The notes beneath the pieces were generated by a model. That model made no database searches. It was not told the origin of the DNA and saw only the letters and a list, made by a program, of their open reading frames with translations. The position numbers were made by a program, and so were the translations under genes. From assembly GCA_016342355.1 (NCBI GenBank), contig JAEINP010000033.1, positions 1-59,504 on the forward strand: 59,504 nucleotides of DNA, in the 5' to 3' direction. Shown here in pieces: positions 8,238 to 16,687 of the stretch (position 1 is its first letter; each line of letters begins with the position of its first letter). Origin of the DNA: Desulfatibacillum sp. Its GTDB lineage: Bacteria; Desulfobacterota; Desulfobacteria; Desulfobacterales; Desulfatibacillaceae.

Positions 8238-8945
8238 TTAATCTTTCCACCCCTGTTCTCCCACAAGTTTAACAAAACGGCACGCCCCAAGGTCGGATTG
8301 ATGAATGCCGTCCTCGTCCCTCACAATTTTTTTCAGGGATTGCACAGTCTGATCACCTACAGGGATGACAAGCCGGCCTCCCATGGACAGTTGGTTTATG
8401 AGCGCCTTAGGGAGGACCGGAGCGCCCGCCGTAACAATGATGGCGTCAAAAGGCGCTTCGTCCTGCCAGCCCAAGGAGCCGTCCGAACATCGGGCTACAA
8501 TGTTATGGATTCCCAATTCGTCAAAAATCTTGCGGGCGCCTATAAACAGGCTGCGAATTCTTTCAATGGTATACACCTTATAGACCAATTGGGATAAAAT
8601 AGCTGTCTGGTAGCCGCAACCGGTGCCGATTTCCAACACCCTGTCCTCTTTGCCAAGGTTCAGGGCCTGGGTCATTTCCGCCACGATATAAGGTTGAGAT
8701 ATGGTCTGGCCTTCTCCTATGGGCAGGGGAAAATCCTGGTAAGCCTGGTCCGCCAGGGCTTCACTCACAAAAAGATGCCTGGGCGTCGCATTCATAGCAT
8801 CCAGCACTTTGGGATCGCTTATCCCCCTATCCCGAATCTGGCGCTGGACCATCTGCTTACGGCGTCCGACATATTCATCATATTTGTTTGATTTCAATAC
8901 AGCCCCTGCATATGCTTTCATGTGGAAAAGATTAGAAAAAATCAT
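8238..8945 (-). CDS. pcm: protein-L-isoaspartate O-methyltransferase
   Basis: A SAM-dependent repair methyltransferase that acts on L-isoaspartyl residues of damaged proteins in the cytoplasm. The SAM motif I EIGTGCGYQTAIL is present, with the preceding GEGQTISQPYIVA stretch typical of Pcm and a GGRLVIPVGD motif near the C-terminus. The start is uncertain: ATG 8945, ATG 8921 or ATG 8852. The residues before MVQRQIRDRGI still look like the family, so one of the two longer forms is favoured. surE, the usual partner, is absent. Confidence 0.9.
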   Translation of the reverse strand: MIFSNLFHMKAYAGAVLKSNKYDEYVGRRKQMVQRQIRDRGISDPKVLDAMNATPRHLFVSEALADQAYQDFPLPIGEGQTISQPYIVAEMTQALNLGKEDRVLEIGTGCGYQTAILSQLVYKVYTIERIRSLFIGARKIFDELGIHNIVARCSDGSLGWQDEAPFDAIIVTAGAPVLPKALINQLSMGGRLVIPVGDQTVQSLKKIVRDEDGIHQSDLGACRFVKLVGEQGWKD

Positions 8946-9082
8946 GGCGCAATTAGCCTTCTCTTACCAACAACAAGCCTTGTCCGTCAAGAAAAAGCCC
9001 CTCTTTTCTACAAGTTTACAATCCCTTGTCCCTATGCTAATCATCCTTTGGAATTGTTTTCGCAAACCCGGAGGTATTCCCA

Positions 9083-9928
9083 ATGGAGGAAGCCATGATC
9101 TTTGCACAACGTCTGCTGAAAAAAATCCAGGTTGACAGCCTTGCCAACGCAGTCCGCATGACCATCAGGGCGCCCGGCGCGGACGCCAAGGTGGACAAGG
9201 AATCCATGCGGGAGTTGATCGGCATGCTGGGCTTTCAATCAACCCGGGAACGGGACATGGAAATCCAGGTGCTTAATCCGGACACCCCCGAAAGCCTGAT
9301 TATGGTCATGGACAACGAACTGGCCCTGTACAAAGGCACCTCGGTCCAGGACGTGGCCATGCGAAAAAACCCTGTGGTCAGGGAAATGGTCAAGATCCGC
9401 AATATCCGAAAAATTTTGTCGGATAAGGACGTGGTCATCAGCCGCCGTCAGGATTCCGTGGATATTATTACAAACATGATCCTGGCTGATGTGGATCTTA
9501 GTTTTGATAAAAAAGATATGGAAGAAATCCGGGATCTTTCCGCCAAGGCCCTCAATAACCTGGATATCAAGGGAATTCAGGACAGCGTTGCCATGTTTTC
9601 GGAACTTCTGGAATTTTCCGATCATCCTTTTGCCAAAACCAAGCCCATGCTGGCGGCCAAAGGGATCATGGACCGCACAGACCCGAAAAAACCGCTATTC
9701 GGGCCATGCCTGCTTTTTGACCGAAGCGATGCCAGGCTTCTGTTCCTGGAAAAGCCCATGGACCTTTCCGTCAAGGATAATCGGGAATTATTTGAGGCTA
9801 TTGTCAATGGCGACCGGCTGGCCGATCAAAGCGGCCCCCAGGTATTCGACACCCTGACCGCCATGACCCTGAATCGGTTTGGCCTGGACCAGGGGGGAAG
9901 GGCGGACTTGAAAAATAAAAATCCATGA
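9083..9928 (+). CDS. conserved-looking protein of unknown function
   Basis: 281 soluble residues, mixed alpha/beta, Asp/Lys-rich, with no signal peptide, membrane segment or motif I recognise. Two starts are possible: ATG 9083 (GGAGG at 9069-9073) and ATG 9095 (GGAGG at 9084-9088, which lies inside the first codons). The stop overlaps the start of the radical SAM gene in an ATGA (9925-9928), so the two are translationally coupled and may work together. Confidence 0.75.
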   Translation: MEEAMIFAQRLLKKIQVDSLANAVRMTIRAPGADAKVDKESMRELIGMLGFQSTRERDMEIQVLNPDTPESLIMVMDNELALYKGTSVQDVAMRKNPVVREMVKIRNIRKILSDKDVVISRRQDSVDIITNMILADVDLSFDKKDMEEIRDLSAKALNNLDIKGIQDSVAMFSELLEFSDHPFAKTKPMLAAKGIMDRTDPKKPLFGPCLLFDRSDARLLFLEKPMDLSVKDNRELFEAIVNGDRLADQSGPQVFDTLTAMTLNRFGLDQGGRADLKNKNP

Positions 9929-10854
9929 TTAATTTATTCGGGATACCGTCTTTGTTCAAAAAATTGACGATAAGGAAAAAGAATATGCATTATGAAGGAA
10001 ATATGATCCGGCCGCCCAGTGAGGCAAACAGCATCCTGCTCCAGGTCACCGTGGGATGCTCCCATAACAAATGCACTTTTTGCGGGGCCTACAAAGGCGA
10101 ACGCTTCAAGATCAAAACCGATGATATCATTATGGAAGACATCGCCTTTGCAGCCCAATACTGCAAAAGGCAAGACCGTCTTTTCCTGTGCGATGGCGAC
10201 GCCCTCATCATCCCCCAAAAAAGACTGGTAAAGATACTGACCGAAATTCAGAAACAGCTTCCGTGGGTTACCCGTGTCGGCACTTACGCCAATCATAAAA
10301 GCCTTCGCATGAAGAGCCTGGACGAACTCAGGGAACTCCGGAATCTTGGCCTGAAAATTGCCTATATGGGTCTGGAAACAGGGGACGACCAAACCCTGAA
10401 ACAGATCCGAAAGGGCGCGGATTCGGAAACAATGATCGCCATGGGCAAAAAATGCAGGGCGGCAGGAATCAAGCTCTCCATCACCGTTTTGGTGGGTATG
10501 GCGGGCAGGGAACGGTCCCTGGAACACGCCATCGCCACAGGCCGGGTTCTGAGCGCCATTGACCCGGAATATGTGGGCGCCCTCAGCCTCATGATCATTC
10601 CCGGCACAGAACTCTGGGACGAATACGAGGCGGGAAAGTTCCCTATCCTGGAACCGGAGGAGGTATTGACCGAATTGGGTACAATGATTGCCAATACCAA
10701 TCTCAGCAATGGCTTGTTCCACGCCAATCATGCTTCCAATTATCTGCCCATCAGGGCCAAGCTACCCCAGGACAAGGAAGAAACATTGACGCTCATCGAC
10801 AAGGCTTTGGCGGGAAAAGTGGCGCTCAAGCCCGAATGGATGAGGGCGTTATAA
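9925..10854 (+). CDS. radical SAM enzyme of unknown substrate
   Basis: A radical SAM protein of 309 residues. The cluster motif is Cys45-x4-Cys50-x2-Cys53 in GCSHNKCTFC, followed by GDALIIP and GLETG, which fit the SAM-binding barrel. It resembles the B12-independent Elp3/HemN-like subgroup, but no substrate can be named. ATG 9985 (MHYEGN) is an alternative start, since the first 20 residues are basic and atypical. It overlaps the unknown gene upstream by 4 bases, and mltF follows 13 bases later, so all three probably form one transcript. Confidence 0.8.
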   Translation: MINLFGIPSLFKKLTIRKKNMHYEGNMIRPPSEANSILLQVTVGCSHNKCTFCGAYKGERFKIKTDDIIMEDIAFAAQYCKRQDRLFLCDGDALIIPQKRLVKILTEIQKQLPWVTRVGTYANHKSLRMKSLDELRELRNLGLKIAYMGLETGDDQTLKQIRKGADSETMIAMGKKCRAAGIKLSITVLVGMAGRERSLEHAIATGRVLSAIDPEYVGALSLMIIPGTELWDEYEAGKFPILEPEEVLTELGTMIANTNLSNGLFHANHASNYLPIRAKLPQDKEETLTLIDKALAGKVALKPEWMRAL

Positions 10855-10867
10855 ACCAGGATTTGGC

Positions 10868-12481
10868 ATGAAACTTTTTTCAAACCGGTCAATCAGAATT
10901 ATTCTAGTGGCAGCCATGCTGACCGGTTTGGTACTGCTGTATGCCTCGGACGCCTCATCACCCATTCCCCTTCCCGAACCCCCTGATACAGACCTTCCCC
11001 CGTTAGACCAGGAGCCGCAAAAAACCGGGGAACCGCAGGAATTGGGAAAACCGGAAGATATTGACCAAGCCGTCCTAAACGAAAAAATCCTGGAACACAG
11101 GAAAACCATCGAATCCAAAATGGATGAAAATGCCCAGGAAGGAGACCATTTTACCTTGCTGGAGTCTTTTCAAAAAGACCGATTTAAAGGCGACTTGGAC
11201 CAAATTCGGGAAAGGGGAGTTTTACGCGTACTCATCAGCATGGGGCGCACCAATTTTTTCTTTTCTGATGGCAAAATCCGGGGCTTTGAATTCGAACTTA
11301 TGCGGGAGTTTGAAAAGGCCCTCAACCAGGACCTGGAGCCAGGACAAAGGCCGGTGAAGGTATTTTTTTTTCCCACCCCTTTTGACGAACTGGTGGACAG
11401 CCTGGACCAGGGCTTGGGCGACGTGATCGCCGCAGGACTCACCATCACTCCGGAACGCAACAACAGGGTCCGCTTTACCCGGCCTTATATCCGAAACGTC
11501 AAAGAGGTGCTGGTTGTAAACAAGAGCGTAAAAAACCTGCATAGCCTGGAAGACCTTTCAGGCAGGCAGGTCTATGTCCAGTCAGGCAGCAGTTATGTGG
11601 ATAGTCTGGAAATAATCAATGAGATCCTGATAGCCAAAAATCTGTCCCCTGTGACAATTGTCCAAGGAGATCCGACCCTTACCAACGACGACATCCTGGA
11701 ACTGGTTAATGCCGGGGCTGTTAAAATCACAGTGGCCGACAGCCATGTGGCCCAAATCTGGGGTAAGGCCCTGCCTGATATTCGGGTTCGGGAAAACCTG
11801 GCAATCAGCAAGGGCGGGAAAATCGCCTGGGCCGTCCGCAAAGATAACCACCAACTCCGTTCCCGGCTCAATGAGTTCCTCCAAACCCACAAAAAAGGAA
11901 CCTTGATGGGAAATATCTTTTTTGATCGGTATTTCCTAAAAACCCATTGGATTAAAAAATCAGCTATGCCCCGGGAACAGGAAAAACTCTCGCCCCTGGA
12001 AATCCTGTTTCAAAAATACGGCAGCGAATACGGATTTGACTGGTTGGCCCTGGCAGCCCAGGCCTATCAGGAATCAGGCTTTGACCACTCCAAAACCAGT
12101 CACAGGGGCGCTGTGGGCGTCATGCAGATCATGCCAAGCACAGCCGCGGACAAATGGGTCAGCATTTCGGACATAGAAAACCTGGAAAACAATGTCCACG
12201 CAGGAGTCAAATACCTCTCTTTTTTACGGGAACGCTATTTCAATTCCCCGGAAATCGCTCCTGAAGACCGCATCTTCTTTGCATGGGCCGCCTACAATGC
12301 AGGCCCAGCCCGCATCAACCAGCTTCGGCGCGAAGCCGCGCTCACGGGTCTGAATCCCAACAAATGGTTCGACAACGTGGAAAAAATCGCCGCCCTGCAT
12401 ATTGGACGCGAAACCGTGGAATACGTGGCCAATGTGAACAAATATTACGTTGCCTTCCGCCTGGGTTACGAACGCAGTTGA
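10868..12481 (+). CDS. mltF: membrane-bound lytic transglycosylase F
   Basis: 537 residues. An N-terminal signal or anchor (about 9-27) is followed by a Pro/Glu-rich linker (30-60), a periplasmic solute-binding-like domain (about 115-355) and a C-terminal SLT lytic transglycosylase domain (about 375-530). The catalytic Glu is in AQAYQESGFD, and the GVMQIMP and AAYNAGPARI motifs follow. This two-domain order is that of MltF, which cleaves the MurNAc-GlcNAc bond and forms 1,6-anhydro ends. It has no lipobox, so it is probably anchored by its N-terminal helix. It is last in the three-gene set starting at 9083. Confidence 0.9.
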   Translation: MKLFSNRSIRIILVAAMLTGLVLLYASDASSPIPLPEPPDTDLPPLDQEPQKTGEPQELGKPEDIDQAVLNEKILEHRKTIESKMDENAQEGDHFTLLESFQKDRFKGDLDQIRERGVLRVLISMGRTNFFFSDGKIRGFEFELMREFEKALNQDLEPGQRPVKVFFFPTPFDELVDSLDQGLGDVIAAGLTITPERNNRVRFTRPYIRNVKEVLVVNKSVKNLHSLEDLSGRQVYVQSGSSYVDSLEIINEILIAKNLSPVTIVQGDPTLTNDDILELVNAGAVKITVADSHVAQIWGKALPDIRVRENLAISKGGKIAWAVRKDNHQLRSRLNEFLQTHKKGTLMGNIFFDRYFLKTHWIKKSAMPREQEKLSPLEILFQKYGSEYGFDWLALAAQAYQESGFDHSKTSHRGAVGVMQIMPSTAADKWVSISDIENLENNVHAGVKYLSFLRERYFNSPEIAPEDRIFFAWAAYNAGPARINQLRREAALTGLNPNKWFDNVEKIAALHIGRETVEYVANVNKYYVAFRLGYERS

Positions 12482-12501
12482 TTACCGTCTTTTCGGTTTA
12501 C

Positions 12502-12569
12502 CCCCGATGATCGGGTAGCCCAGGCAGCTTGCTGCCTGAGTCCGAAGGACATTAGGTACGACCCGGGGC
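12502..12569. repeat. palindrome-rich intergenic element (REP/MITE-like or structured RNA)
   Basis: CGGGT (12512-12516) can pair with ACCCG (12561-12565), enclosing a perfect hairpin CAGGCAGC-TT-GCTGCCTG (12521-12538) and a second hairpin GTCC-GAA-GGAC (12540-12550). CCCC at 12502-12505 can also pair with GGGG at 12565-12568. No T-run follows, so it is not a plain terminator. It lies 20 bases after mltF. I cannot name the family. Confidence 0.5.
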
Positions 12570-12713
12570 AATAGAAAAACCAAAAATCCATGGCGAACAC
12601 CCTCTCCTACGCCATTTATTTCAAAACATAGGCTTCAGCCAGAATGACACTCCGCCAACATCTTGAATTCATGCCATAAAGCATTTAACCAATTACTTCG
12701 CACTTGATTGCTA

Positions 12714-12893
12714 TCAGGCATGTCCGTAGCCACCCAGGAATCGGGACCAATTCCCCTGGGAGTGCAATTCCTTCCGGGCGGCCGCCACAGCCTCTATCTG
12801 CAACACGTCCTTGTCCACCAAGGTGATGATTACCAGATCCTCTACGGAAGATTCCTTGTAAATGGATTGATAGCTGTTTTTCATAGCCTTCAT
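12714..12893 (-). CDS. small hypothetical protein
   Basis: About 59 residues from ATG 12893. A longer version from 12980 would begin inside the terminator of the upstream lipoprotein gene and is therefore disfavoured. The protein is soluble and mildly basic, with a regular amphipathic stretch (EDLVIITLVDKDVLQIEA). No good ribosome-binding site and no known motif are visible. It may be a degraded or chance frame. Confidence 0.3.
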   Translation of the reverse strand: MKAMKNSYQSIYKESSVEDLVIITLVDKDVLQIEAVAAARKELHSQGNWSRFLGGYGHA

Positions 12894-12923
12894 ATGAGCA
12901 AGTTTGAATGAATACGTGGGATT

Positions 12924-12972
12924 AAAAAAGCCCTGCGAACAAGAATCTTTGTTAGATTCATATTTGCAGGGC
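12924..12972 (-). terminator. terminator of the DUF4410-like lipoprotein gene
   Basis: GCCCTGC (12930-12936) pairs with GCAGGGC (12966-12972), and an inner GAATC/GATTC pairing extends the stem. The A-run at 12924-12929 gives a minus-strand T-run. Confidence 0.75.
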
Positions 12973-12997
12973 CTGTCCATAAGAAAGAGCGGTGATC

Positions 12998-13492
12998 TTA
13001 GTGAGTTGACACCAGATAATTCTTTTCCACATACTCTGCAATTTCTTCTGCTGCCTTTTCTATTGCATTGTCAAAGGATCCGCCAAAAAGGCCACTACCA
13101 ATAACGCCTTCAGTTTGAATGGTCGAAAGTTCATTTCCGGCAACATCTAAAAATGCAGCTCTAATGGTCAGGGATCCTTCACCAGAATTTCCTACCCCAC
13201 CCCACATGTAACGTTTAAACCGACTGCCTGGTTCAAATTGGATGAACGAATATGCAATTTTAAGCTCGGATCCCTTTTCCAAGGACCTTTGTTCATAAAG
13301 CATATCGCCGAGCGCTTTCTGAAAAGTGATTTTCATTTCCGTGGGGACTACCACTGTAGAATCGTTTTCTTCAAACATAACTGACGATGCGGTATATTGG
13401 GTTTTGCATGGCTCCACCACAAAGGTTCTGCCAGCCCCGCACCCGTACAATATTAATGTACTCAAAATACACAAAAAAATCAATTTTTTCAT
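12998..13492 (-). CDS. putative lipoprotein, DUF4410-like
   Basis: 164 residues from ATG 13492, chosen because GGAGG lies 5 bases upstream. An N-terminal lipoprotein signal (KKLIFLCILSTLILYGC) carries its lipobox Cys at about residue 18. The mature part has the pattern FEPGSRFKRYMWGG followed by a beta-rich segment and GSFDNAIEKAAEEIAEYV, which resembles DUF4410 lipoproteins. The function is unknown, and the outer or inner membrane location is not decided. It is monocistronic with its own terminator. Confidence 0.75.
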   Translation of the reverse strand: MKKLIFLCILSTLILYGCGAGRTFVVEPCKTQYTASSVMFEENDSTVVVPTEMKITFQKALGDMLYEQRSLEKGSELKIAYSFIQFEPGSRFKRYMWGGVGNSGEGSLTIRAAFLDVAGNELSTIQTEGVIGSGLFGGSFDNAIEKAAEEIAEYVEKNYLVSTH

Positions 13493-13504
13493 ACTTGCCT
13501 CCAT

Positions 13505-14012
13505 TGTCCTTTACTGTTATTGGTATTATCAATCAGCCAACCCAACTAATCCACGTACAACAGGCTGCATCAAAAAGAAGGTCTTATCCCTTCAGACTCC
13601 TATGATGGAGTAAAAAACTGCTACTGCATGTACTTTTTTGAAACGAAAAAATCAAGTATTCAAGATGAAAATCCGTACTCTATAGAAAGTCCGAGTTAAT
13701 CTGACGTTTCCACGCATAAATCCCCCTGCTGTTTTCCATGCCGGCATATTTAGATGTGAATCAAAAGGGCCTTGTTAATTTGGAATAACGCATATTCCAT
13801 AACCTGCTGACTAACAGCCTCTCTCGACAATTTTCTAACCGGAAATTGCCGAGGGTAAATTTGATTGTGAATAAGAAAAAAAGTTGGTTTGCCTGCCGAA
13901 CAGTAGTTCCTTCATGTCCTTGTCCAATACGATTTGACTTGCCCAAAAACTTGCTTTTACCCGCTCGTGTTAAAAATCCCCTGGACAAAAAACCCCATTA
14001 CCGGGATGATAT
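13505..14012. other. AT-rich intergenic region
   Basis: About 500 bases between the minus-strand lipoprotein and the plus-strand crotonase, and noticeably AT-richer than either. It should hold both promoters. A minus frame at 13761-13988 has no recognisable sequence and no ribosome-binding site and is not called. The only clear structure is the inverted repeat at 14013-14031. Confidence 0.5.
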
Positions 14013-14031
14013 GGGTTGATCGCATCAACCC
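14013..14031. promoter_or_regulatory. 19-bp inverted repeat upstream of crotonase
   Basis: GGGTTGAT (14013-14020), spacer CGC, ATCAACCC (14024-14031) form a perfect dyad 41 bases before the crotonase start. Its size fits an operator of a TetR-type regulator, or it may form an RNA hairpin in the leader. The arms differ in sequence from the palindrome at 16584-16602. Confidence 0.4.
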
Positions 14032-14072
14032 TCTTGAACCGGCCTATGGCCCACCCAAAACGGAGAAAATCC

Positions 14073-14876
14073 ATGAAGTTTAAGGACATCCTTTTTCAGA
14101 CCCAGGAGCGCATCGCCACGCTTACCCTCAACATGCCCGAAACCCGGAACGTCATCACCAACGCCAATACCATCCAGGAAATCGAGGAAGCCTGCAAAAT
14201 TGTCAATGACGACATGAACATCCGCGTGCTGATTATCACCGGCGCCGACCCGGCCTTTTCCGCAGGCGGCAACGTCAAAGACATGGCCAAAAAACAGGGA
14301 ATGTTTGCGGGAAGCCCGTCCCAACTCATGGACGGATACCGGAAAAACGTGCAGCGTATCCCCATGGCCGTGCATGGGGTGGAAGTGCCCACCATTGCCG
14401 CCGTGAACGGCCCCGCCATAGGCGCGGGCTGCGACCTGGCCCTCATGTGCGATATGCGGGTGGCTTCCGTCAAGGCCAGGTTCGGCGAGACATTCCTGAA
14501 CGTGGGGATTATTCCCGGCGATGGCGGAGCCTATTTCCTCCCCAGGGCCGTGGGCATGGCAAAGGCCTGCGAGATCACTTTCACCGGAGACATCATCGAT
14601 GCGGAAAGCGCCCTGGCCATGGGCATGGTCAATTACGTAGCCGAACACGACCAGCTTATGGAAAGAACCATGGAGCTGGCTGAAAAAATCGCCTGCAAGC
14701 CCCCTGAGGCCCTGCGTATGGCCAAAAGGCTTTTGTACATGGGCCAATACCTCACTCTGCCCCATCTCCTGGAACAGTCCGCCGCCTTCCAGGCCTTATG
14801 CCACAACACCAGCGACCACATGGAGGCCCTGTCCGCCATGTTCGAAAAAAGAAAACCCGAATTCAAAGGGGAATAG
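14073..14876 (+). CDS. enoyl-CoA hydratase/isomerase family (crotonase)
   Basis: 267 residues from ATG 14073, with GGAG about 9 bases upstream. The crotonase fold is evident: the oxyanion-hole segment AFSAGGNVKDM (about 65), AVNGPAIGAGCDLALMCD (about 113-130) and FLNVGIIPGDGG (about 147-158). The Glu/Asp positions around GIIPGDGGAYFLPR fit a hydratase, but isomerase and thioesterase members share the fold. The gene converges on the tandem-TetR gene, with a 7-base gap between the stops, and is the likely hydration enzyme for the acyl-CoA cluster at 16688-24181. Confidence 0.88.
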   Translation: MKFKDILFQTQERIATLTLNMPETRNVITNANTIQEIEEACKIVNDDMNIRVLIITGADPAFSAGGNVKDMAKKQGMFAGSPSQLMDGYRKNVQRIPMAVHGVEVPTIAAVNGPAIGAGCDLALMCDMRVASVKARFGETFLNVGIIPGDGGAYFLPRAVGMAKACEITFTGDIIDAESALAMGMVNYVAEHDQLMERTMELAEKIACKPPEALRMAKRLLYMGQYLTLPHLLEQSAAFQALCHNTSDHMEALSAMFEKRKPEFKGE

Positions 14877-14883
14877 GAACAGG

Positions 14884-16410
14884 CTACTTTTCCGAAAATA
14901 AAAGATCCTTTAGGCAGGGGTAAAATACGCTCATGAGCGTATCCTTGACCCACTGACGGTATTCTGCGCCTCTGGGCTCCATACCCAAAACCTGGGCGTG
15001 GTACGACGCCGCGCCCACACAACTGAACACCATGGAGCCAAACCCGAAAAGCCACATACGCACCCTTTCATCCGACTCGGGCAGGGGCAGGTATTCCCGG
15101 AACAAGTCCAGGGATTCCAGAAGAAAACCGGTCAGATGCTCAAACCCGGGCATATCTTCAAACTTGTCCAACTGGGCGATATTCTGCATGCAACCCATCA
15201 TGACATCGGGATTGTCAAAGCTGTAATCCAAAGTACGGGCCACAAAACGGGCCATGTTCTCATGCATGGAAGGGCTGTCCAAACCCTTGATGATACCTGT
15301 CACTGCAGCCCGAAACTCGTCCAGCAACTGGCTGGTGACCGCCTCAAACAGTTCCGCCTTCTTGGGAAAATAATGGTACAGAAGGGTGAAATCAAAGCCC
15401 CCTTCCTCCCCAATCATGCGAATGCTGGCCGCATTGTAAGGATATTTGGAAAACACCCGGCGAGCCACGGAAACAATCCTCCGGCGGGTGGCCTGGCCCT
15501 TGGTTTCTCCCTTGCGCACACGGCTGGGCGCCCTGCCCTTCCGCAGCATATGGGCGGATTTTTCTATGTCAGCCAACAACTTTTTAAAAGCCGGTCCCGA
15601 ATGCCCTAAGGAAAGCACGTTCCTGGCAGCCCCCCGCAACCGTTTGCGCACGGCCCCGGCGCTGTGCATGAGCGCCTCCCTGCCTTCTTCCATAAGGGAA
15701 GTATTGGGTTTGACGCTTTTACCGTTGCCTGAAAAAAACAGCCTCTTCACCGAGGGATAGAGTAAAAACACAAAAAGATCCTTGACCCACTGCCGATACT
15801 CCGGTCCTTCCGGGTCCATGTCCAGGACCTTGCAATAAAAATTGGAGGCGCCCACGCAATTGGCCAGTAAAATACTGGAGCAAAAAAACACATGGCTCAC
15901 ATTCTTGACATTGGCTTCAAAATACCCGCTGGCCGTGAACAAGGCCAGGATGTCCTCGTGGAATCCCCTCAAATATTCCATGCCGGGAAAAGCGTCAGCT
16001 ACATTATCCACGGCGCCCATGTTAAGCATCATGATGTGGAATGGGTCCGGATTTTCAAAGGAATAGCGGACAAAACGTTCGGCCAAAGCCTGTGTATTCT
16101 CATGCAAGGGACCGTTCAGGTCCATTATCATTTCACCGGAGGCTTGATAATACTTACCAATAAGGCTGCGGGAAACCTCCTCAAACAATTTTGCCTTGGA
16201 TTGGAAATGATAGCGCACAAAGGAATGGTTGAACCCCCCCTCCTGGCCTATCATTCGGATGCTGGCGGCGTCGTAGGGGTAATTGGTGAAAACCTTGCGG
16301 GCTGCGTCGGTAATCCGTTTCCGTGTGGCCTCGGTCTTAAGTTGCCGCTTGGAGGGTTTGGCCGATCCTGTCTTTATATTTCCTGAAGGGGTCATTTTTT
16401 TCTCTTTCAC
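14884..16410 (-). CDS. tandem double-TetR transcriptional regulator (two full TetR units in one chain)
   Basis: 508 residues, about 2.5 times the usual TetR length. Two complete TetR units, residues 28-227 and 307-508, align almost gaplessly over 200 positions. Each has the helix-turn-helix block (ATRKRI...AASIRMIGQEGGF and ATRRRI...AASIRMIGEEGGF) and a full ligand-binding domain (shared HEN, YSF-NPD, CVGA, EYRQWVKD). A basic linker of about 80 residues (228-306) joins them. Starts at GTG 16410 (GGAAGAG upstream) or ATG 16395. TetR proteins normally dimerise; this chain could form an intramolecular pseudo-dimer. It is divergent from the acyl-CoA operon and convergent with the crotonase, so it is probably their ligand-responsive repressor (inference). 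Confidence 0.9.
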   Translation of the reverse strand: MKEKKMTPSGNIKTGSAKPSKRQLKTEATRKRITDAARKVFTNYPYDAASIRMIGQEGGFNHSFVRYHFQSKAKLFEEVSRSLIGKYYQASGEMIMDLNGPLHENTQALAERFVRYSFENPDPFHIMMLNMGAVDNVADAFPGMEYLRGFHEDILALFTASGYFEANVKNVSHVFFCSSILLANCVGASNFYCKVLDMDPEGPEYRQWVKDLFVFLLYPSVKRLFFSGNGKSVKPNTSLMEEGREALMHSAGAVRKRLRGAARNVLSLGHSGPAFKKLLADIEKSAHMLRKGRAPSRVRKGETKGQATRRRIVSVARRVFSKYPYNAASIRMIGEEGGFDFTLLYHYFPKKAELFEAVTSQLLDEFRAAVTGIIKGLDSPSMHENMARFVARTLDYSFDNPDVMMGCMQNIAQLDKFEDMPGFEHLTGFLLESLDLFREYLPLPESDERVRMWLFGFGSMVFSCVGAASYHAQVLGMEPRGAEYRQWVKDTLMSVFYPCLKDLLFSEK

Positions 16411-16570
16411 ATTGTCTCTTCCGCCCTGTATTGAAGGCTGATCCTCGGGTCAGGGTTTTTCAATGCAAGGCTTGTCTTCCTCATGCCGCCCGGAATCAAC
16501 TCCGGTTTCCGGGCCTTGCCCCCCCTCTGCCCTAACTACCCACATTGGCCCCTGGTTATCAAATATTTTC

Positions 16571-16602
16571 TTGACAAAAATATTTTCATCCGATAGATGA
16601 AA
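16571..16602 (+). promoter_or_regulatory. promoter with overlapping TetR-type operator for the acyl-CoA operon
   Basis: A consensus -35 TTGACA (16571-16576) is followed at 17 bases by a weak -10 TAGATG (16594-16599). A perfect dyad TTTCATC-CGATA-GATGAAA (16584-16602, 19 bp) covers the spacer and -10. Repressor binding there would block the polymerase. It lies in the divergent region between the tandem TetR gene and the SDR gene. Confidence 0.5.
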
Positions 16603-16687
16603 TTTATCCATGCGTTGAAATATTAACGTTCAGCATTCCCATTGTCAAGCAATATGCCATCAAAAACCACAAATAAGGAGACAGACT

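Noticed and set aside
12500-12575. Possible tRNA
   Set aside because: The folded shape has no T-arm consensus, no anticodon arm of correct size and no CCA-type acceptor stem.
13761-13988. 75-codon minus-strand frame before the crotonase
   Set aside because: AT-rich intergenic setting, no start signal, no motif.
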